From: Pseudomonadota bacterium
Lineage (GTDB): Bacteria > Pseudomonadota > Gammaproteobacteria > Burkholderiales > Thiobacillaceae
Direction of reading: 5' to 3'
Length of the DNA stretch: 14,306 bases
NCBI GenBank assembly: GCA_021821425.1
Contig: JAKACL010000040.1
Location: forward strand, 1 to 14,306
A program made the translations under genes and the position numbers. Each line of letters opens with the position of its first letter. The first letter of the stretch is position 1. Positions 1 through 11,248 of this stretch are shown here, piece after piece. The notes under the pieces were generated by a model. It saw only the letters and a list, made by a program, of their open reading frames with translations. It did no database searches and was not told where the DNA came from.

Positions 1-625
1 TCAGCACGTCCGGTACCGTTTCGAACACGTCACGCATGACCGAGGCAATGAACGGAATCACCATCATCGACAGCACGATGCTGGCCGTCAGGATGCCGAC
101 ACCGATGGGCGGGCCGGAGAACCAGCTACCGATCACCGGTACGTCCCCCAGCAATTCCTGCAGGGGAGGCTGAATATACTCGGCAAACAGCGGGGCAAAG
201 ACGAACAGGCCCCAGATGCCGTACACAATCGACGGGATGCCCGCCAGCAATTCGATCGCGGTCCCCAGGGGACGACGCAACCACACCGGGCAGGTTTCGG
301 TCAGGAACAGGGCGATTCCGAAACTGATCGGCACGGCAATCAGCAGCGCCAGAACGGACGTCACGACCGTGCCATAGATGGCGGCCAGCGCGCCATATTC
401 ATCATCCGGCACGCTCCAGACATTGGTCCACAGGAAAGACGGCCCGAATGCCTGGAGACTGGGCCACGCCTCAATGGTGAGCGACACCAGAATGCCGACC
501 AGCGTCGCCAGCACGACAAAGGCGAACACTTGGGTGGAATGGTGGAAAAACCTGTCCTGCAGGCGGAACTTCCGGACTTGCCTGGCATGCAGATCGATTC
601 CGGCGGTTACACTGGACTCACTCAC
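1..625 (-). CDS. pstC: PstC, phosphate ABC transporter permease (partial, 3' end outside window)
   Basis: One of the two inner-membrane permease subunits of the high-affinity phosphate importer PstSCAB. It forms the channel that receives phosphate from PstS. The visible 208 residues start with a cytoplasmic Arg/Lys-rich head (motif KFRLQDRFF, about residues 18-26). A membrane helix follows at about 30-50, then a periplasmic stretch, then the family-typical segment [17 protein letters not shown] and [15 protein letters not shown]. The window cuts the gene just after FETVPDVL, the beginning of the cytoplasmic EAA loop that contacts PstB. Family members are roughly 300-330 residues, so about a third is missing. 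I chose the GTG at 625 because the frame opens there with a normal PstC N-terminus; the ribosome site is weak (AGG 10 nt upstream). It lies 24 nt after a large hairpin, so it is probably expressed by read-through from pstS and at a lower level than pstS. Confidence 0.93.
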   Translation of the reverse strand, partial: MSESSVTAGIDLHARQVRKFRLQDRFFHHSTQVFAFVVLATLVGILVSLTIEAWPSLQAFGPSFLWTNVWSVPDDEYGALAAIYGTVVTSVLALLIAVPISFGIALFLTETCPVWLRRPLGTAIELLAGIPSIVYGIWGLFVFAPLFAEYIQPPLQELLGDVPVIGSWFSGPPIGVGILTASIVLSMMVIPFIASVMRDVFETVPDVL

Positions 626-649
626 TGTGGGGGTGCCTATCGGTTCAAT

Positions 650-699
650 GGTTTTCTCCGAAAACACCCGCGCGAACGCGGGTGTTTTCGGAGAAAACC
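650..699 (-). terminator. Perfect 23-bp stem hairpin between pstS and pstC (second of two tandem terminators)
   Basis: Positions 650-672 pair perfectly with 677-699 around the 4-nt loop at 673-676, which reads UUCG in minus-strand RNA. The core has an A4 tract, a GC-rich stem and a U4 tract, a bidirectional intrinsic-terminator layout. Each arm is itself a small inverted repeat: GTTTTC and GAAAAC occur at 651-656/660-665 and again at 684-689/693-698. The likely role is partial termination after pstS, or protection of the pstS mRNA 3' end. Confidence 0.8.
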
Positions 700-721
700 G
701 GGGGCAGCACGCTGCCCCCGG
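694..721 (-). terminator. Intrinsic terminator directly after pstS
   Basis: A 10-bp GC-rich stem (698-707 with 712-721, loop 708-711) is followed in the minus-strand transcript by a U4 tract at 697-694. It begins 23 nt after the pstS stop codon. It shares bases 698-699 with the downstream 23-bp hairpin, so the two probably fold one after the other or compete. Confidence 0.75.
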
Positions 722-744
722 TATTGTTCAAGCGTACAACAAGC

Positions 745-1761
745 TTACTTGATGTTTTTCATCTCGGCTTCGACCATCTTCACGACATTGGGCGGCAGCG
801 CCACAAAGCCGAGGTCCGCAGCCATCTTCTGGCCGTTGTTCAATGACCAGGTGAAGAAGTCTACGACGGCTTTCTGCTTGGCAGCATCGGCCTTTTCATA
901 ACCCAGCATGAAGGTGGCCGTGGTGATGGGCCAGGCGTTCTTGTGCGACTGATCCAGCAGGTCCGGCGCCATGCCCTTGACCTTGAAATCGGCGCCGGCT
1001 GCGGCATCGGCCACCGACTGCTGGTTCGGCACAATGTAATTGCCAGCGCGGTTCTTCAGCGCCACGAAGTCCATGTTGTTCTTCATCGCGTCGGCGATGT
1101 CGACGTAGCCAATCGCACCCTTGATCTTCTGCACGTTGGCGGCCACACCCGGGTTGCCCTTGCCGCCCACGGCGTTGGACGGCCAGTTCACGGTGTTGCC
1201 CGCGCCAACGTCACGCTTGAACGCCATCGACTGCTTGGCCAGGTAATTGGTGAACGCGTAGGTGGTGCCCGAACCATCGGAGCGGTGAGATACGGTGATG
1301 GCCAGGTCCGGCAGCTTGACGCCGGGGTTCAGCCTGGCAATGGCAGGGTCGTTCCACTTGGTAATCGCACCGCGGAAGATGTCGGCGACGGTGGGGCCGT
1401 CCAGCTTCAGCTTGCCGGAATCAATTCCCGGGACATTCATCACGATGGTCACGCCGCCCATCACGGTCGGGACCTGAACCAGTTTGTTCGCGTCCAGATC
1501 GGCCTCGGGGACCGGCGCGTCGGAACCGGCAAAATCGACCGTCCTGGCCTTGATCTGCTTGACGCCGCCGGAGGAGCCGATACCCTGGTAGTTGACCTTG
1601 TTGCCGGTGGCCTGCTGGTAAGCCTCGGCCCACTTGGTGTAAACAGCGTAGGGGAAGGTTGCGCCCGCGCCCGTAATGTCCGCGGCCAGCACGCTAACCG
1701 AGAAAGCCAGTCCCATGGCCGCAGCCAGGGTGCCTTGAGCCAGTTTGTTGAGTGTACGCAT
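745..1761 (-). CDS. pstS: PstS, periplasmic phosphate-binding protein
   Basis: Periplasmic receptor that binds inorganic phosphate and delivers it to PstC/PstA. The 338-residue product has a clear Sec signal peptide: basic start MRTLNK, hydrophobic core 11-24, and a predicted cut after VLA at residue 26. Ligand-site motifs of the family are present in order: GAGATFP (31-37), GIGSSGG (60-66), DFAGSD (76-81) and RSDGSGTT (160-167). The length matches the family. The ATG at 1761 has a good Shine-Dalgarno GGAG (1770-1773) 8 nt upstream. A Pho-box promoter lies just upstream, so the gene should be induced on phosphate starvation through PhoB. pstC follows after two strong hairpins, consistent with the binding protein being made in excess over the permease. 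glmM ends 91 bp upstream. Confidence 0.97.
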   Translation of the reverse strand: MRTLNKLAQGTLAAAMGLAFSVSVLAADITGAGATFPYAVYTKWAEAYQQATGNKVNYQGIGSSGGVKQIKARTVDFAGSDAPVPEADLDANKLVQVPTVMGGVTIVMNVPGIDSGKLKLDGPTVADIFRGAITKWNDPAIARLNPGVKLPDLAITVSHRSDGSGTTYAFTNYLAKQSMAFKRDVGAGNTVNWPSNAVGGKGNPGVAANVQKIKGAIGYVDIADAMKNNMDFVALKNRAGNYIVPNQQSVADAAAGADFKVKGMAPDLLDQSHKNAWPITTATFMLGYEKADAAKQKAVVDFFTWSLNNGQKMAADLGFVALPPNVVKMVEAEMKNIK

Positions 1762-1771
1762 TTGATTATCT

Positions 1772-1819
1772 CCGTTAGTAGTTGACGTTGCCGCATGGGC
1801 GACGTCGCCATACTAACGG
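1772..1819 (-). promoter_or_regulatory. Long leader hairpin overlapping the pstS ribosome binding site
   Basis: In minus-strand RNA the outer arms 1819-1811 (CCGUUAGUA) and 1780-1772 (UACUAACGG) pair perfectly over 9 bp. Inside them 1806-1798 pairs with 1792-1784 over 8 of 9 bases, with a 5-nt loop (1797-1793). An internal loop of 4 and 3 nt separates the two stems. The 3' arm includes two bases of the Shine-Dalgarno GGAG (1773-1770). The predicted Pho promoter start (about 1803) lies inside the structure, so only longer read-through RNA would contain both outer arms. The base pairing is read directly; a function is inferred. Confidence 0.6.
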
Positions 1820-1843
1820 GCGAATATTACAGAACTATTTCAG
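1810..1843 (-). promoter_or_regulatory. Pho-box promoter of pstS
   Basis: On the minus strand CTGAAAT (1843-1837), a 4-nt spacer and CTGTAAT (1832-1826) give the 7+4+7 direct-repeat layout of PhoB boxes (E. coli consensus CTGTCAT repeats, 11-nt period). Ten nucleotides further lies a -10-like TAGTAT (1815-1810), the spacing seen in PhoB-dependent promoters where the box replaces the -35. The predicted start is near 1803. The box is 10 bp past the glmM stop codon. Confidence 0.72.
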
Positions 1844-1852
1844 GTCAGGAAA

Positions 1853-3214
1853 TCATCCATCCGCCGCAGACTGGACGGCCGCTGCAATTGTTTCAGCGGT
1901 ATGACGCACCAGATCGGCATCCCGGCCCTCCACCATGACCCGGATCAAGGGCTCCGTGCCGGATGCCCGCAGAACGATCCGCCCGCTCCCGTTCAGGGCC
2001 GATTCCGCTTCGGCCACCGAGATTCCGACCGCAGGCGCCTTATCCAGCTTGAAGCCCTTCGCCACCCGCACATTGATCATCACCTGCGGATAGATTTCGA
2101 GATCGGCGGTCAGGGCTTCCAGCGTCTCTCCCGTTTCGCGCACCGCGCGCAGTACCTGCAATGCCGAAACAATGCCGTCGCCGGTGGTGTGTTTGTCCAG
2201 ACACAGGATGTGGCCCGAGGTCTCGCCGCCCAGCACCCAGCCGTTGGCGTGCAGACGCTCCAGCACGTAGCGGTCGCCCACCTTGGCGCGCTCGAACGGG
2301 ACCTGGATGCGGCCGAGCGCGTGCTCGGTGCCGAGGTTGGTCATCAGCGTGCCGACCACGCCCCCCTTCATGTAGCCGCTCTGGATGCGGTGGCGCGCGA
2401 TGACGTAGACCAGTTGGTCGCCGTCGTAAATCCTCCCCGCGGCGTCGGCCATCATCAGGCGATCGCCGTCGCCGTCGAGCGAGATTCCCAGGTCGGCACG
2501 GTGGGTGCGCACCGCCTTCGACAAGGCATCGGTGTAGGTGGCGCCGCATTCGTCGTTGATGTTGAAGCCGTTCGGCTCGTTGCCGATGGCGATCACCTCG
2601 GCGCCCAGTTCATGCAACACGTGCGGCGCGATGTGGTAGGTCGCGCCGTTGGCGCAGTCCACCACGATACGCATGCCGCGCAGGTCGAGATTGTTGGGGA
2701 AGGTGCTCTTGCAGAATTCGATGTAGCGCGCAGCAGCATCCTCGATGCGGCGGGCACGGCCCAGCTGGCGGGCCTCTACGGTCACGATCGGATGATCGAG
2801 GCGCGCTTCGATGGCTTCTTCCACGCTGTCCGGCAACTTTTCGCCGCTGGCGGAAAAAAACTTGATGCCATTGTCCTCGAACGGGTTGTGCGAGGCCGAG
2901 ATCACCACCCCGGCCTGCAGGCGCAGCGCGCGCGTGAGGTAGGCGACCGCCGGTGTGGGCATCGGCCCGGTCATCAGCACGTTCACCCCTGCCGCGGTCA
3001 GGCCCGCTTCGAGCGCGGCTTCCAGCATGTAGCCGGAAATGCGGGTGTCCTTGCCGATCAGCACCGTCGGATGCTGGTTGGGCGGCAGGCTGCCGCGATC
3101 GGCCACCAGCACCTGCCCGGCGGCATAGCCGAGATGCATCACAAATTCGGGCGTGATCGGCGACTCGCCCACCCGGCCGCGCACGCCATCGGTGCCGAAA
3201 TATTTACGTCCCAT
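1853..3214 (-). CDS. glmM: GlmM, phosphoglucosamine mutase
   Basis: Cytoplasmic enzyme interconverting glucosamine-6-phosphate and glucosamine-1-phosphate, the step before GlmU in UDP-GlcNAc synthesis for peptidoglycan and LPS. The 453-residue product is a complete four-domain alpha-D-phosphohexomutase. It has the N-terminus [15 protein letters not shown], the active-site phosphoserine loop SASHNP (catalytic Ser108), the metal-binding loop DGDGDR (247-252), the sugar-specificity loop GGETSGH (329-335) and the C-terminal phosphate-binding RASGTEP (416-422). Length agrees with E. coli GlmM (445). I chose the ATG at 3214, not an upstream in-frame one, because it has a strong Shine-Dalgarno GGAGGA and gives the conserved N-terminus. 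It overlaps the 3' end of folP by 11 bp, so it is probably translationally coupled. It is likely the last gene of the rlmE-ftsH-folP-glmM cluster. Confidence 0.97.
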   Translation of the reverse strand: MGRKYFGTDGVRGRVGESPITPEFVMHLGYAAGQVLVADRGSLPPNQHPTVLIGKDTRISGYMLEAALEAGLTAAGVNVLMTGPMPTPAVAYLTRALRLQAGVVISASHNPFEDNGIKFFSASGEKLPDSVEEAIEARLDHPIVTVEARQLGRARRIEDAAARYIEFCKSTFPNNLDLRGMRIVVDCANGATYHIAPHVLHELGAEVIAIGNEPNGFNINDECGATYTDALSKAVRTHRADLGISLDGDGDRLMMADAAGRIYDGDQLVYVIARHRIQSGYMKGGVVGTLMTNLGTEHALGRIQVPFERAKVGDRYVLERLHANGWVLGGETSGHILCLDKHTTGDGIVSALQVLRAVRETGETLEALTADLEIYPQVMINVRVAKGFKLDKAPAVGISVAEAESALNGSGRIVLRASGTEPLIRVMVEGRDADLVRHTAETIAAAVQSAADG

Positions 3215-4043
3215 CGTGTTGTTCCTCCACTGCATTCCAGATCGCCAGCGCATCGCGCATGGCCGCTACATTGTGTACCCGTAGCATCTTCGCGCCGCGC
3301 GCCACCGCCATCAGGTGCGCCGCCACCCCGGCAAATTCACGTTCTTCCACGCTCCGTCCCGTGAGTGTTCCCAACATGGATTTGCGCGACAGTCCCGCCA
3401 GCACCGGCACGCCTATTTCCGTCAGGCGGTCCAGATGCCTCAGCAGCGTCAGATTGTGCGCCAGCGTCTTGCCAAAACCAAAACCGGGGTCGACCACCAT
3501 CCGTTCGCGGTCGATACCGGTCGCCTCGCAGGCGCCGACGCGCGCCAGCAAGAACTGCCTCACCTCGCCCACCACATCGGCATAGCAAGGCATCTGCTGC
3601 ATCGTCTGCGGTGCGCCCTGCATGTGCATCAGGCAAACGGCCGCATCCGAGGCCGCAACGGCTTCCAGCGCGCCCGGCGCGCGCAGTGCCATCACGTCGT
3701 TGACCATCGCCACCCCGGCAGCCAGCGCCGCACGCATCACCTCGGGCTTCATCGTGTCGACCGACACCACGCAGCCGCGACGCGTCAAGGCTTCGATCAC
3801 CGGGAGCACACGGCGGATTTCCTCATCGGCCGGCACCGCTGTCGCGCCCGGCCGGGTGGACTCCCCACCGACGTCAAGGATATCGGCCCCTGCTTCCTGC
3901 AGCTTGAGCGCATGGTCGATGGCCGTCCGCGCATCGCCCAGACGCCCGCCATCCGAAAACGAATCGGGCGTGACATTGACGATCCCCATGACGACGGGGC
4001 GGGCCAGAGAGAGTCGGTACGAACCGGCGTGGAGAACGGGCAT
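3204..4043 (-). CDS. folP: FolP, dihydropteroate synthase
   Basis: Cytoplasmic enzyme that condenses 6-hydroxymethyl-7,8-dihydropterin pyrophosphate with p-aminobenzoate to give dihydropteroate; it is the sulfonamide target. The 279-residue TIM-barrel protein carries the family motifs in order: [11 protein letters not shown] (23-33, metal and pyrophosphate loop), GGESTRPGA (59-67, pABA/sulfonamide loop), VSVDT (93-97), MHMQG (139-143), DPGFGFGK (185-192), GLSRKS (217-222) and RVHNV (255-259). Length matches E. coli (282). The ATG at 4043 fits the family N-terminus but has no recognisable Shine-Dalgarno: the 25 nt upstream are a terminator-like hairpin and U-tract. Its 3' end overlaps glmM by 11 bp. 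It lies 54 bp after ftsH, as in many proteobacteria. Confidence 0.96.
   Translation of the reverse strand: MPVLHAGSYRLSLARPVVMGIVNVTPDSFSDGGRLGDARTAIDHALKLQEAGADILDVGGESTRPGATAVPADEEIRRVLPVIEALTRRGCVVSVDTMKPEVMRAALAAGVAMVNDVMALRAPGALEAVAASDAAVCLMHMQGAPQTMQQMPCYADVVGEVRQFLLARVGACEATGIDRERMVVDPGFGFGKTLAHNLTLLRHLDRLTEIGVPVLAGLSRKSMLGTLTGRSVEEREFAGVAAHLMAVARGAKMLRVHNVAAMRDALAIWNAVEEQHDGT
3223..3228 (-). promoter_or_regulatory. Ribosome binding site of glmM inside folP
   Basis: GGAGGA on the minus strand, 8 nt before the ATG at 3214, lies within the last codons of folP. It decides the glmM start over the longer in-frame reading that would begin at 3253. Confidence 0.8.
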
Positions 4044-4068
4044 AAAAATAGAGGGGCCAAAGCCCCTC
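4044..4068 (-). terminator. Intrinsic terminator abutting the folP start codon
   Basis: A perfect 7-bp stem GAGGGGC/GCCCCTC (4068-4062 with 4057-4051, 4-nt loop) is followed in minus-strand RNA by UAUUUUU (4050-4044). The folP ATG starts at the very next base. It resembles a terminator for the rlmE-ftsH transcript, but it could also modulate folP expression. Confidence 0.65.
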
Positions 4069-4069
4069 C

Positions 4070-4075
4070 ATTGTA
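4070..4075 (-). promoter_or_regulatory. Possible -10 element (TACAAT) for folP-glmM
   Basis: TACAAT on the minus strand lies between two hairpins (4097-4078 and 4068-4051) in the ftsH-folP gap. It would place a start near 4063 and give a leader of about 20 nt. No good -35 is visible at 15-18 bp, so this is weak. Confidence 0.3.
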
Positions 4076-4077
4076 GT

Positions 4078-4097
4078 GCGTCGAACCGGATCGACGC
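4078..4097 (-). other. Hairpin immediately after the ftsH stop codon
   Basis: A perfect 7-bp stem, GCGTCGA (4078-4084) with TCGACGC (4091-4097), has a 6-nt loop and begins at the base following the ftsH TGA. No U-tract follows. It may stabilise the 3' end or pair with the terminator 10 nt downstream as a tandem. Confidence 0.45.
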
Positions 4098-5990
<1,893 letters not shown>

Positions 5991-5995
5991 ATTCA

Positions 5996-6018
5996 CTCCT
6001 CGGTGCCGGTGACGGCAC
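5996..6018 (-). promoter_or_regulatory. ftsH ribosome binding site preceded by a small hairpin
   Basis: GAGGAG (6001-5996) is the Shine-Dalgarno that sets the GTG start at 5990. One base upstream is a perfect 6-bp hairpin, GTGCCG (6018-6013 in minus reading) with CGGCAC (6008-6003) and loop TCAC. The hairpin would sit against the ribosome site and could tune ftsH translation; that role is inferred. Confidence 0.5.
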
Positions 6019-6037
6019 ATTCAATTGGGTGCAGCGC

Positions 6038-6056
6038 GTTTAGACTCATTCTAAAC
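6038..6056 (-). other. Hairpin spanning the rlmE stop codon
   Basis: A perfect 7-bp stem, GTTTAGA with TCTAAAC (6056-6050 and 6044-6038), has a 5-nt loop. The rlmE TAG (6053-6051) lies inside the 5' arm. No U-tract follows, so it is not an obvious terminator. It may be an mRNA processing or stability element between rlmE and ftsH. Confidence 0.4.
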
Positions 6057-6722
6057 CTGTTCCTGCGGGCTTGTCACGGCAGCGTTCTGCGCCGCGACCG
6101 GGCGTCTTCCCAGCAGATAGACTTCGGTGCTGCGGTCACGCGAAGAATCGGGCTTGCGGATCAGTACCTGTTCGAACGCCTGCCTCATCTGCGCCCTAAA
6201 TTCCTCGAAGCCGACGCCTTGAAACACTTTGACGAGAAAAGCGCCGTCAGGTTTCAGCCAGTTCACTGCAAAATCGAGCGCCAGCTCGCACAGCGCGTAC
6301 TGGCGGGCCTGATCGCTCAGCATCACCCCACTGATGTTGGGCGCCATATCGCTTAATACAAGGTCAACACGGCCGGATTGCAACTTTTCTTCCAGCCACG
6401 CCAGCGCGACCGGTTCGGTGAAGTCGCCCTCCAGGCTGTCGACCCCCGGCATCGGCGCCACCGGAAGCAGGTCGATCGCCAGCACCCTGCCCTGCTTTTT
6501 CATCTTCTGCACCGCCACCTGGCACCAGCTTCCGGGTGCTGCGCCCAGATCCACCACGGTCATGCCGGGACGCAGCAGATGGTCGCGCGCATCGATTTCC
6601 AGCAGTTTATAGGCGGCGCGCGAGCGGTAGCCGTCCTGCTGCGCCTTTTTGACGTAGGGATCGGTTACGTGCTCGTGCATCCAGGCACTGCCCGATTTGG
6701 TCCGCTTGGGTTTCTGCGCCAT
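6051..6722 (-). CDS. rlmE: RlmE (RrmJ/FtsJ), 23S rRNA 2'-O-uridine methyltransferase
   Basis: SAM-dependent enzyme that 2'-O-methylates U2552 (E. coli numbering) of 23S rRNA in the A-loop, late in 50S subunit assembly. The 223-residue product has a Rossmann-type fold with SAM motif VDLGAAPGSW (57-66). The catalytic K-D-K-E tetrad is Lys39, Asp125 (in SDMAPN), Lys165 (in LVKVFQG) and Glu200 (in STEVYLL), the same spacing as in E. coli. A C-terminal tail of about 15 residues extends past the conserved core. The ATG at 6722 gives the normal basic N-terminus but has only a poor Shine-Dalgarno. It is the first gene of the rlmE-ftsH unit and is divergent from yhbY across a 50-bp gap that must hold both promoters. 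Confidence 0.96.
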   Translation of the reverse strand: MAQKPKRTKSGSAWMHEHVTDPYVKKAQQDGYRSRAAYKLLEIDARDHLLRPGMTVVDLGAAPGSWCQVAVQKMKKQGRVLAIDLLPVAPMPGVDSLEGDFTEPVALAWLEEKLQSGRVDLVLSDMAPNISGVMLSDQARQYALCELALDFAVNWLKPDGAFLVKVFQGVGFEEFRAQMRQAFEQVLIRKPDSSRDRSTEVYLLGRRPVAAQNAAVTSPQEQV

Positions 6723-6742
6723 GTCTTGGGAACTCTATCGGC

Positions 6743-6748
6743 TACAAT
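6743..6748 (+). promoter_or_regulatory. -10 element of the yhbY promoter
   Basis: TACAAT (5 of 6 to consensus) lies 24 nt before the yhbY ATG and would give a start near 6755. No convincing -35 is visible at 16-18 bp. The Shine-Dalgarno GAAGGA follows at 6761-6766. I could not place a promoter for rlmE on the opposite strand with confidence. Confidence 0.5.
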
Positions 6749-6772
6749 CCGCGCTCAGTTGAAGGAAAACCC

Positions 6773-7069
6773 ATGAAATCATTCTCCCCCGCGCAGCGGC
6801 AATTCCTCAAAGGCCTGGCCCACACGCGCCAGCCGGTGGTCATGATCGGCAACCAAGGCTTGACGGCTGCCGTGTTGAAGGAGGTCGATCACGCGCTGAA
6901 CGCGCATGAATTGATCAAGATCAAGACCGCCAGCGACGCGCCGGACACGCGCCGCGCCTGGCTGGAGGAAATCTGCGCCGCCACGAGCGCCGCGCCGGTT
7001 CAGCAGATTGGCAAGGTGCTGGTCATTTATCGCGCCGCGGCCAAACCCGTCATTGTCCTGCCGGGCTGA
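6773..7069 (+). CDS. yhbY: YhbY family CRM-domain RNA-binding protein
   Basis: Small single-domain protein (98 residues) of the CRM/YhbY fold. The E. coli member associates with pre-50S ribosomal particles, so a role in large-subunit assembly is likely, alongside rlmE. Visible family features are the GxxG loop GNQG (26-29) after the strand PVVMI, the segment HELIKIKT (45-52), and the last strand QQIGKVLVIYR (77-87). Length equals the family norm. The ATG at 6773 has Shine-Dalgarno GAAGGA 6 nt upstream. It is the only plus-strand gene in the window: divergent from rlmE, and convergent with the DUF4149 gene with 17 bp between stop codons. No clear terminator with a U-tract lies between those two convergent genes. 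Confidence 0.93.
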   Translation: MKSFSPAQRQFLKGLAHTRQPVVMIGNQGLTAAVLKEVDHALNAHELIKIKTASDAPDTRRAWLEEICAATSAAPVQQIGKVLVIYRAAAKPVIVLPG

Positions 7070-7086
7070 TTGCAACCGGACAGGGC

Positions 7087-7545
7087 TTACCGTGCCAGCC
7101 CCGAACGCCAGACCAGCAACAGCCCGAGCGCGCTCTGGATAAGGTAGAGGATGCTCGACACGCCGTGCCAGCGAGCAAAGCGGTCGGCAAACACGCTCTG
7201 CATCACGGCGTGCGGCATGGCCTGATCCTTCAGGCTCTGCATGATGGGCTGAATGCCGAAATGACCTGCCAGGGTCAGCACCAGCATCAGCGCCACCGCC
7301 CAGAAAAACAGAGTCTTCAGCGCCGCGCCGCCGTCCCGCGCAATCCGGTAAATCAGGAGGTACACCGCGGCGGCGATGCCAATCCACGCCGCAACCTCGA
7401 ACAGCTTGCCTGCCAGCATCCCTGCCAGCTGCTTGTCGTCCAATTGCGCGAACAGCACCGGCGCGGCCACGTAGCCGATCGCCCACATGCCGCCGATCCA
7501 CAGTACCAGCAGGGTACCCGCAAGGCCGTCCCAGAAGCGCCGCAT
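7087..7545 (-). CDS. DUF4149 family small integral membrane protein
   Basis: A 152-residue protein with four predicted membrane helices at about 10-33, 50-68, 78-97 and 128-147, and short charged ends. The sequence resembles the DUF4149 (TMEM205-like) family. Conserved-looking features are AAPVLFAQL after helix 1, HFGIQPIMQSLKDQ after helix 3, and FARWHGVSSILYLIQ entering helix 4. The function of bacterial members is unknown and I see no catalytic motif. It begins 2 nt after the greA stop codon and has no Shine-Dalgarno of its own worth naming, so it is probably translated by coupling to greA. It seems to be the last gene of the carA-carB-greA operon. From memory, family members occur next to greA in other betaproteobacteria. 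Confidence 0.8.
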   Translation of the reverse strand: MRRFWDGLAGTLLVLWIGGMWAIGYVAAPVLFAQLDDKQLAGMLAGKLFEVAAWIGIAAAVYLLIYRIARDGGAALKTLFFWAVALMLVLTLAGHFGIQPIMQSLKDQAMPHAVMQSVFADRFARWHGVSSILYLIQSALGLLLVWRSGLAR

Positions 7546-7547
7546 GC

Positions 7548-8024
7548 TTATTTGTACTCGACGTCCAGCACTTCGTACTGGCGCACGCCGCCCGGCGCCT
7601 GAACGTCGACGCTGTCGCCGGCATATTTGCCGATCAGCGCGCGGGCGATGGGCGACGACACGGAAATCTTGCCCTGCTTGATGTCGGCCTCGTCGTCGCC
7701 GACGATCTGATAGGTGACGGACTCGCCCGACTCGACGTCTTCCAGCTCGACCGTCGCGCCGAACACGATGCGGCCATCCGCGTCCAGCGTCTTGGGATCG
7801 ATGATCTGCGCATTCGACAGCTTGCCTTCGAGATCCGCGATGCGGCCTTCTATGAAGCCCTGCTTTTCCTTGGCGGCGTCGTATTCGGCGTTTTCCGACA
7901 GGTCGCCCTGTGCACGCGCTTCGGCGATGGCCTGGATCACGGCCGGACGCTCCACGGTTTTCAGATGCTGCAGTTCGGCGCGCATTTTCTCTGCGCCCAC
8001 GACGGTAATGGGAAATTTGCTCAC
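7548..8024 (-). CDS. greA: GreA, transcript cleavage factor
   Basis: Binds the secondary channel of RNA polymerase and stimulates cleavage of backtracked RNA so that stalled elongation can resume. The 158-residue product has the N-terminal coiled coil (about 1-75) with the acidic tip GDLSENAEY (40-48, catalytic Asp41 and Glu44) and a C-terminal FKBP-like domain ending [14 protein letters not shown]. Length equals E. coli GreA. The start is GTG at 8024, with Shine-Dalgarno AAAGG 7 nt upstream. It follows the carB stop by 17 nt and precedes the DUF4149 gene by 2 nt, so it is presumably cotranscribed with carAB, an arrangement that ties an RNA polymerase factor to pyrimidine/arginine precursor synthesis. 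Confidence 0.97.
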   Translation of the reverse strand: MSKFPITVVGAEKMRAELQHLKTVERPAVIQAIAEARAQGDLSENAEYDAAKEKQGFIEGRIADLEGKLSNAQIIDPKTLDADGRIVFGATVELEDVESGESVTYQIVGDDEADIKQGKISVSSPIARALIGKYAGDSVDVQAPGGVRQYEVLDVEYK

Positions 8025-8041
8025 ACGCTAACCTTTATCAA

Positions 8042-11231
<3,190 letters not shown>

Positions 11232-11248
<17 letters not shown>

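Noticed and set aside
1901..3364. A 487-codon plus-strand open frame opposite glmM and the end of folP
   Set aside because: Same type of antisense shadow, with no plausible ribosome site and no family resemblance.
3874..4069. ATG with overlapping GGAGG at the ftsH-folP gap opening a frame offset from folP
   Set aside because: The frame simply runs along folP in the wrong register, with Arg-rich shadow composition. It is not a leader peptide with any recognisable feature.
7057..7084. Imperfect hairpin (CCTGCCGG with CCGGACAGG) between convergent yhbY and the DUF4149 gene
   Set aside because: It has a bulge, an 11-nt loop and no U-tract on either strand, so I do not call it a terminator.
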